The notes beneath the pieces are model-generated. The model had not been told where the DNA came from. It saw only the letters and a program-made list of their open reading frames with translations, and searched no databases. Positions 62,531 to 64,000 of a stretch of 64,000 bases of DNA are shown piece after piece. Made by a program: the position numbers and the translations under genes. Origin of the DNA: JAEUPI01 sp963814435 (GTDB lineage: Bacteria; Pseudomonadota; Gammaproteobacteria; Burkholderiales; Burkholderiaceae_C); contig CAWFCV010000003.1 of assembly GCA_963814435.1 (NCBI GenBank), positions 62,001 through 126,000 of the forward strand, in the 5' to 3' direction. Each line of letters starts with the position of its first letter. Position 1 is the first letter of the stretch.

Positions 62531-64000
62531 GTGCACTGGCGCGGCCTCTGGCTGCTTGCTGTTTCGGCGGTCGGCCCGGTCTTCGGGCAGGCAGGGTCGG
62601 CTTCCGGCGACGCGGACCCGCCGGGTGGGGCGCCGGTGCTGGCGGCGGATCCAGCAGCGGTCGATGAGATAGCCGACCCGTCGGGCCTGCCACCGGGCAG
62701 CGCGCCGGCGACAGCCGTGGTGCTGGCGCAAGGAGAAGCCATGACCGGTGAACCGGGCCTGTCGCCCGGCAGCCCGCCGGGCGACAGGCCCGTCGAACCG
62801 TCCGTCGGGCCGGGCCTGAACTGGCGCATTCCGCCGGTCATCTGGAGCGGCGCGATCGGTTATGACCTGCGCCTGGACCGCACGGGCAGCGAGCCGCACA
62901 GCACCCAGCAGTTGCTGAGCACAACGCTGAACGCGCTGACCTACATCTTCCAGCCGTGGCTGGCGACGGTCAACGGATCGGTCAGCGTGAACCAGGGCCG
63001 GGACAGCGGTGGCCTCGACCAGCGCGTCGACCACGATCAGTTCGTCAGCGGGAGTCTGCGGCTGGACGTCTTTCCGCGCAGCCGCTTTCCACTCGAAGTC
63101 CGCTACGACGTCAGCGACAGCCGCACCGACGCGAGCCTGGGCGGCAACGTGGACTATCGGGCGCGCAATCTCGCGGTGACGCAACGCTACCGGCCGGCGG
63201 ACGGCGGGTTCAACCTGAGCGCCTCGTATGAACGGCGCGCCCAGGAAGGGCAGTCGATCGGTGAAGATTCTCAGGAGTCGCTGATGGCCGACTTCAGCAC
63301 GCGCTGGAAGCGCCAGGCGCTCACCGCCAACCTGACGCGCAGCATCAACCGGCGCCAGCTGACGGACGAGGAAATCGATTTCCGCTCGGTCGTTGCGCGC
63401 CACACCTACGCGGAAGGTTCGGAGCTGACCGTCGAGACCGGGGCCAACTGGGCGCAGTCCGACGAACGGCTGCTGCTGGGGCCGAATTCGGCCCAGGTCG
63501 CCCAATGGTCCAGTGTCGCGCTGTGGCGTCCGGAAGGCCGGGGCTTGACGGTCAGCGCCAGCGCGCGAGGCTTCTCGCTCGACAGCGAGCAGCAGGGTAA
63601 TACCGAGACAGTCAGCGCAAGCCTCGGAGCGAGTTACGAGCTGACGCACAACCTGCGCCTCAACGGCAATGTCACGTTGACGCGCACCAACGGGGTCACC
63701 GCGTCGGTGTGGGTCGGCGCGCTCAGCGGCAGTTACCAGGGTGACACGCTGAAGTTCGGTGAGGCCAACTACAACTGGTATGGCAGCGCGTCGATGAGCC
63801 AGTCGCGCACCCAGGGCCTGGAGGACAACACGCTGTCGACCCAGCTCGGTCATGCGCTCAGCCGCACCTGGCCCCTGGACAGCCAGTCGGCATGGACCGG
63901 CAATCTGAGCCAGACGCTCAGCACGTCGTACAGCTTCGGTGATGCCCAGGTGCCCGGTCGTCCGGAGAATGGGCTGTCGCGGGCGCTGACGCACTCGGCC
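62531..64000 (+). CDS. Large outer-membrane beta-barrel protein, 3' end beyond the window
   Basis: From GTG 62531 the frame is open for 490 codons to the window edge. A short signal-like start (GLWLLAVSAVGPVFGQAG) is followed by a Pro/Gly/Ala-rich linker of about 70 residues (for example LPPGSAPATA, LSPGSPPGDRP). The rest alternates polar and hydrophobic residues in strand-turn-strand fashion (IGYDLRLDRTGSE, FPLEVRYDVSDSRTD, FNLSASYERRAQEG, LTVSASARGFSLDS, LRLNGNVTLTRTNG), as in outer-membrane barrels. No CxxCH is seen. It is probably co-transcribed with the isomerase. It could be the porin of a porin-cytochrome conduit or a secretion pore; the family is not identified. Confidence 0.75.
   Translation, partial: MHWRGLWLLAVSAVGPVFGQAGSASGDADPPGGAPVLAADPAAVDEIADPSGLPPGSAPATAVVLAQGEAMTGEPGLSPGSPPGDRPVEPSVGPGLNWRIPPVIWSGAIGYDLRLDRTGSEPHSTQQLLSTTLNALTYIFQPWLATVNGSVSVNQGRDSGGLDQRVDHDQFVSGSLRLDVFPRSRFPLEVRYDVSDSRTDASLGGNVDYRARNLAVTQRYRPADGGFNLSASYERRAQEGQSIGEDSQESLMADFSTRWKRQALTANLTRSINRRQLTDEEIDFRSVVARHTYAEGSELTVETGANWAQSDERLLLGPNSAQVAQWSSVALWRPEGRGLTVSASARGFSLDSEQQGNTETVSASLGASYELTHNLRLNGNVTLTRTNGVTASVWVGALSGSYQGDTLKFGEANYNWYGSASMSQSRTQGLEDNTLSTQLGHALSRTWPLDSQSAWTGNLSQTLSTSYSFGDAQVPGRPENGLSRALTHSA

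Noticed and set aside
54723..64000. Classical MtrCAB or PioAB porin-cytochrome conduit
   Set aside because: No decahaem MtrA/MtrC-like protein and no MtrB-type CxxC start in the barrel is visible; haem counts are 3-5 per protein.

Overview
The window is GC-rich DNA with dense, co-directional operons. Its gene content (TctC/Bug receptors, TRAP and Liv transporters, a B12-riboswitch btuBCDF locus, IorAB-type molybdenum hydroxylase, multihaem cytochromes) suggests a betaproteobacterium of the Burkholderiales, perhaps near Rubrivivax, Leptothrix or Methylibium. That placement is an inference; no rRNA is present. Two tRNA genes, Ser(UGA) near 10.6 kb and Thr(CGU) near 47.8 kb, mark junctions between blocks.

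Layout. 0-2 kb: the start of a truncated gene, an FMN-binding membrane protein and a CoA-binding protein. 2.06-3.22 kb: a complete IS630-type insertion sequence. 3.3-10.5 kb: a GntR-controlled sugar-acid catabolic operon (lactonase, GntR, TtuC-like dehydrogenase, Gfo/Idh/MocA oxidoreductase, TRAP transporter, ABM protein) that ends in a beheaded OtnK-type kinase next to tRNA-Ser. 10.7-19.1 kb: a P-type ATPase, the btuBCDF cobalamin uptake operon with its riboswitch, and apaH. 19.3-23.4 kb: a CNNM/CorC protein, then hmgA and fahA of homogentisate breakdown. 23.5-39.3 kb: Liv ABC transporter, MetE-like protein, PaaG-like isomerase, Rieske oxygenase, flavin hydroxylase, Bug receptor, MmgE/PrpD protein, SDR, second lactonase and a Rieske-FAD reductase, probably one aromatic or alicyclic acid catabolon. 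39.7-46.1 kb: a Crp/Fnr regulator, stress and signalling genes, a DrrAB-like ABC exporter and a metallophosphoesterase; several of these are broken. 46.2-47.6 kb: an AT-richer insert with one unknown protein that may carry a PD-(D/E)XK nuclease fold. 48.0-53.7 kb: IorAB and a 988-residue MFS/spermidine-synthase fusion.

53.9-64.0 kb is the most interesting part. It encodes four c-type cytochromes with 5, 4, 3 and 4 CxxCH motifs, two NHL beta-propeller lipoproteins, an OB-like lipoprotein, a parvulin-type prolyl isomerase and a large outer-membrane beta-barrel that runs off the window. In the 5-haem and 4-haem plus-strand proteins every histidine in the precursor can be assigned as a haem ligand (10 for 5 haems, 8 for 4). 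Five matches to the sigma-54 -24/-12 element, all with exact GG-GC spacing, lie in front of these transcription units. I read this as a sigma-54-controlled extracellular or trans-envelope electron-transfer system. Its composition resembles, from memory, loci for polymerising cytochromes such as OmcE/OmcS.

Many genes, chiefly at 7-23 kb and 32-46 kb, contain frameshifts. In most of them the change is in the +1 sense (one base too many), which points to systematic sequence error rather than mass pseudogenisation. Such genes are given as single loci with the breaks described.
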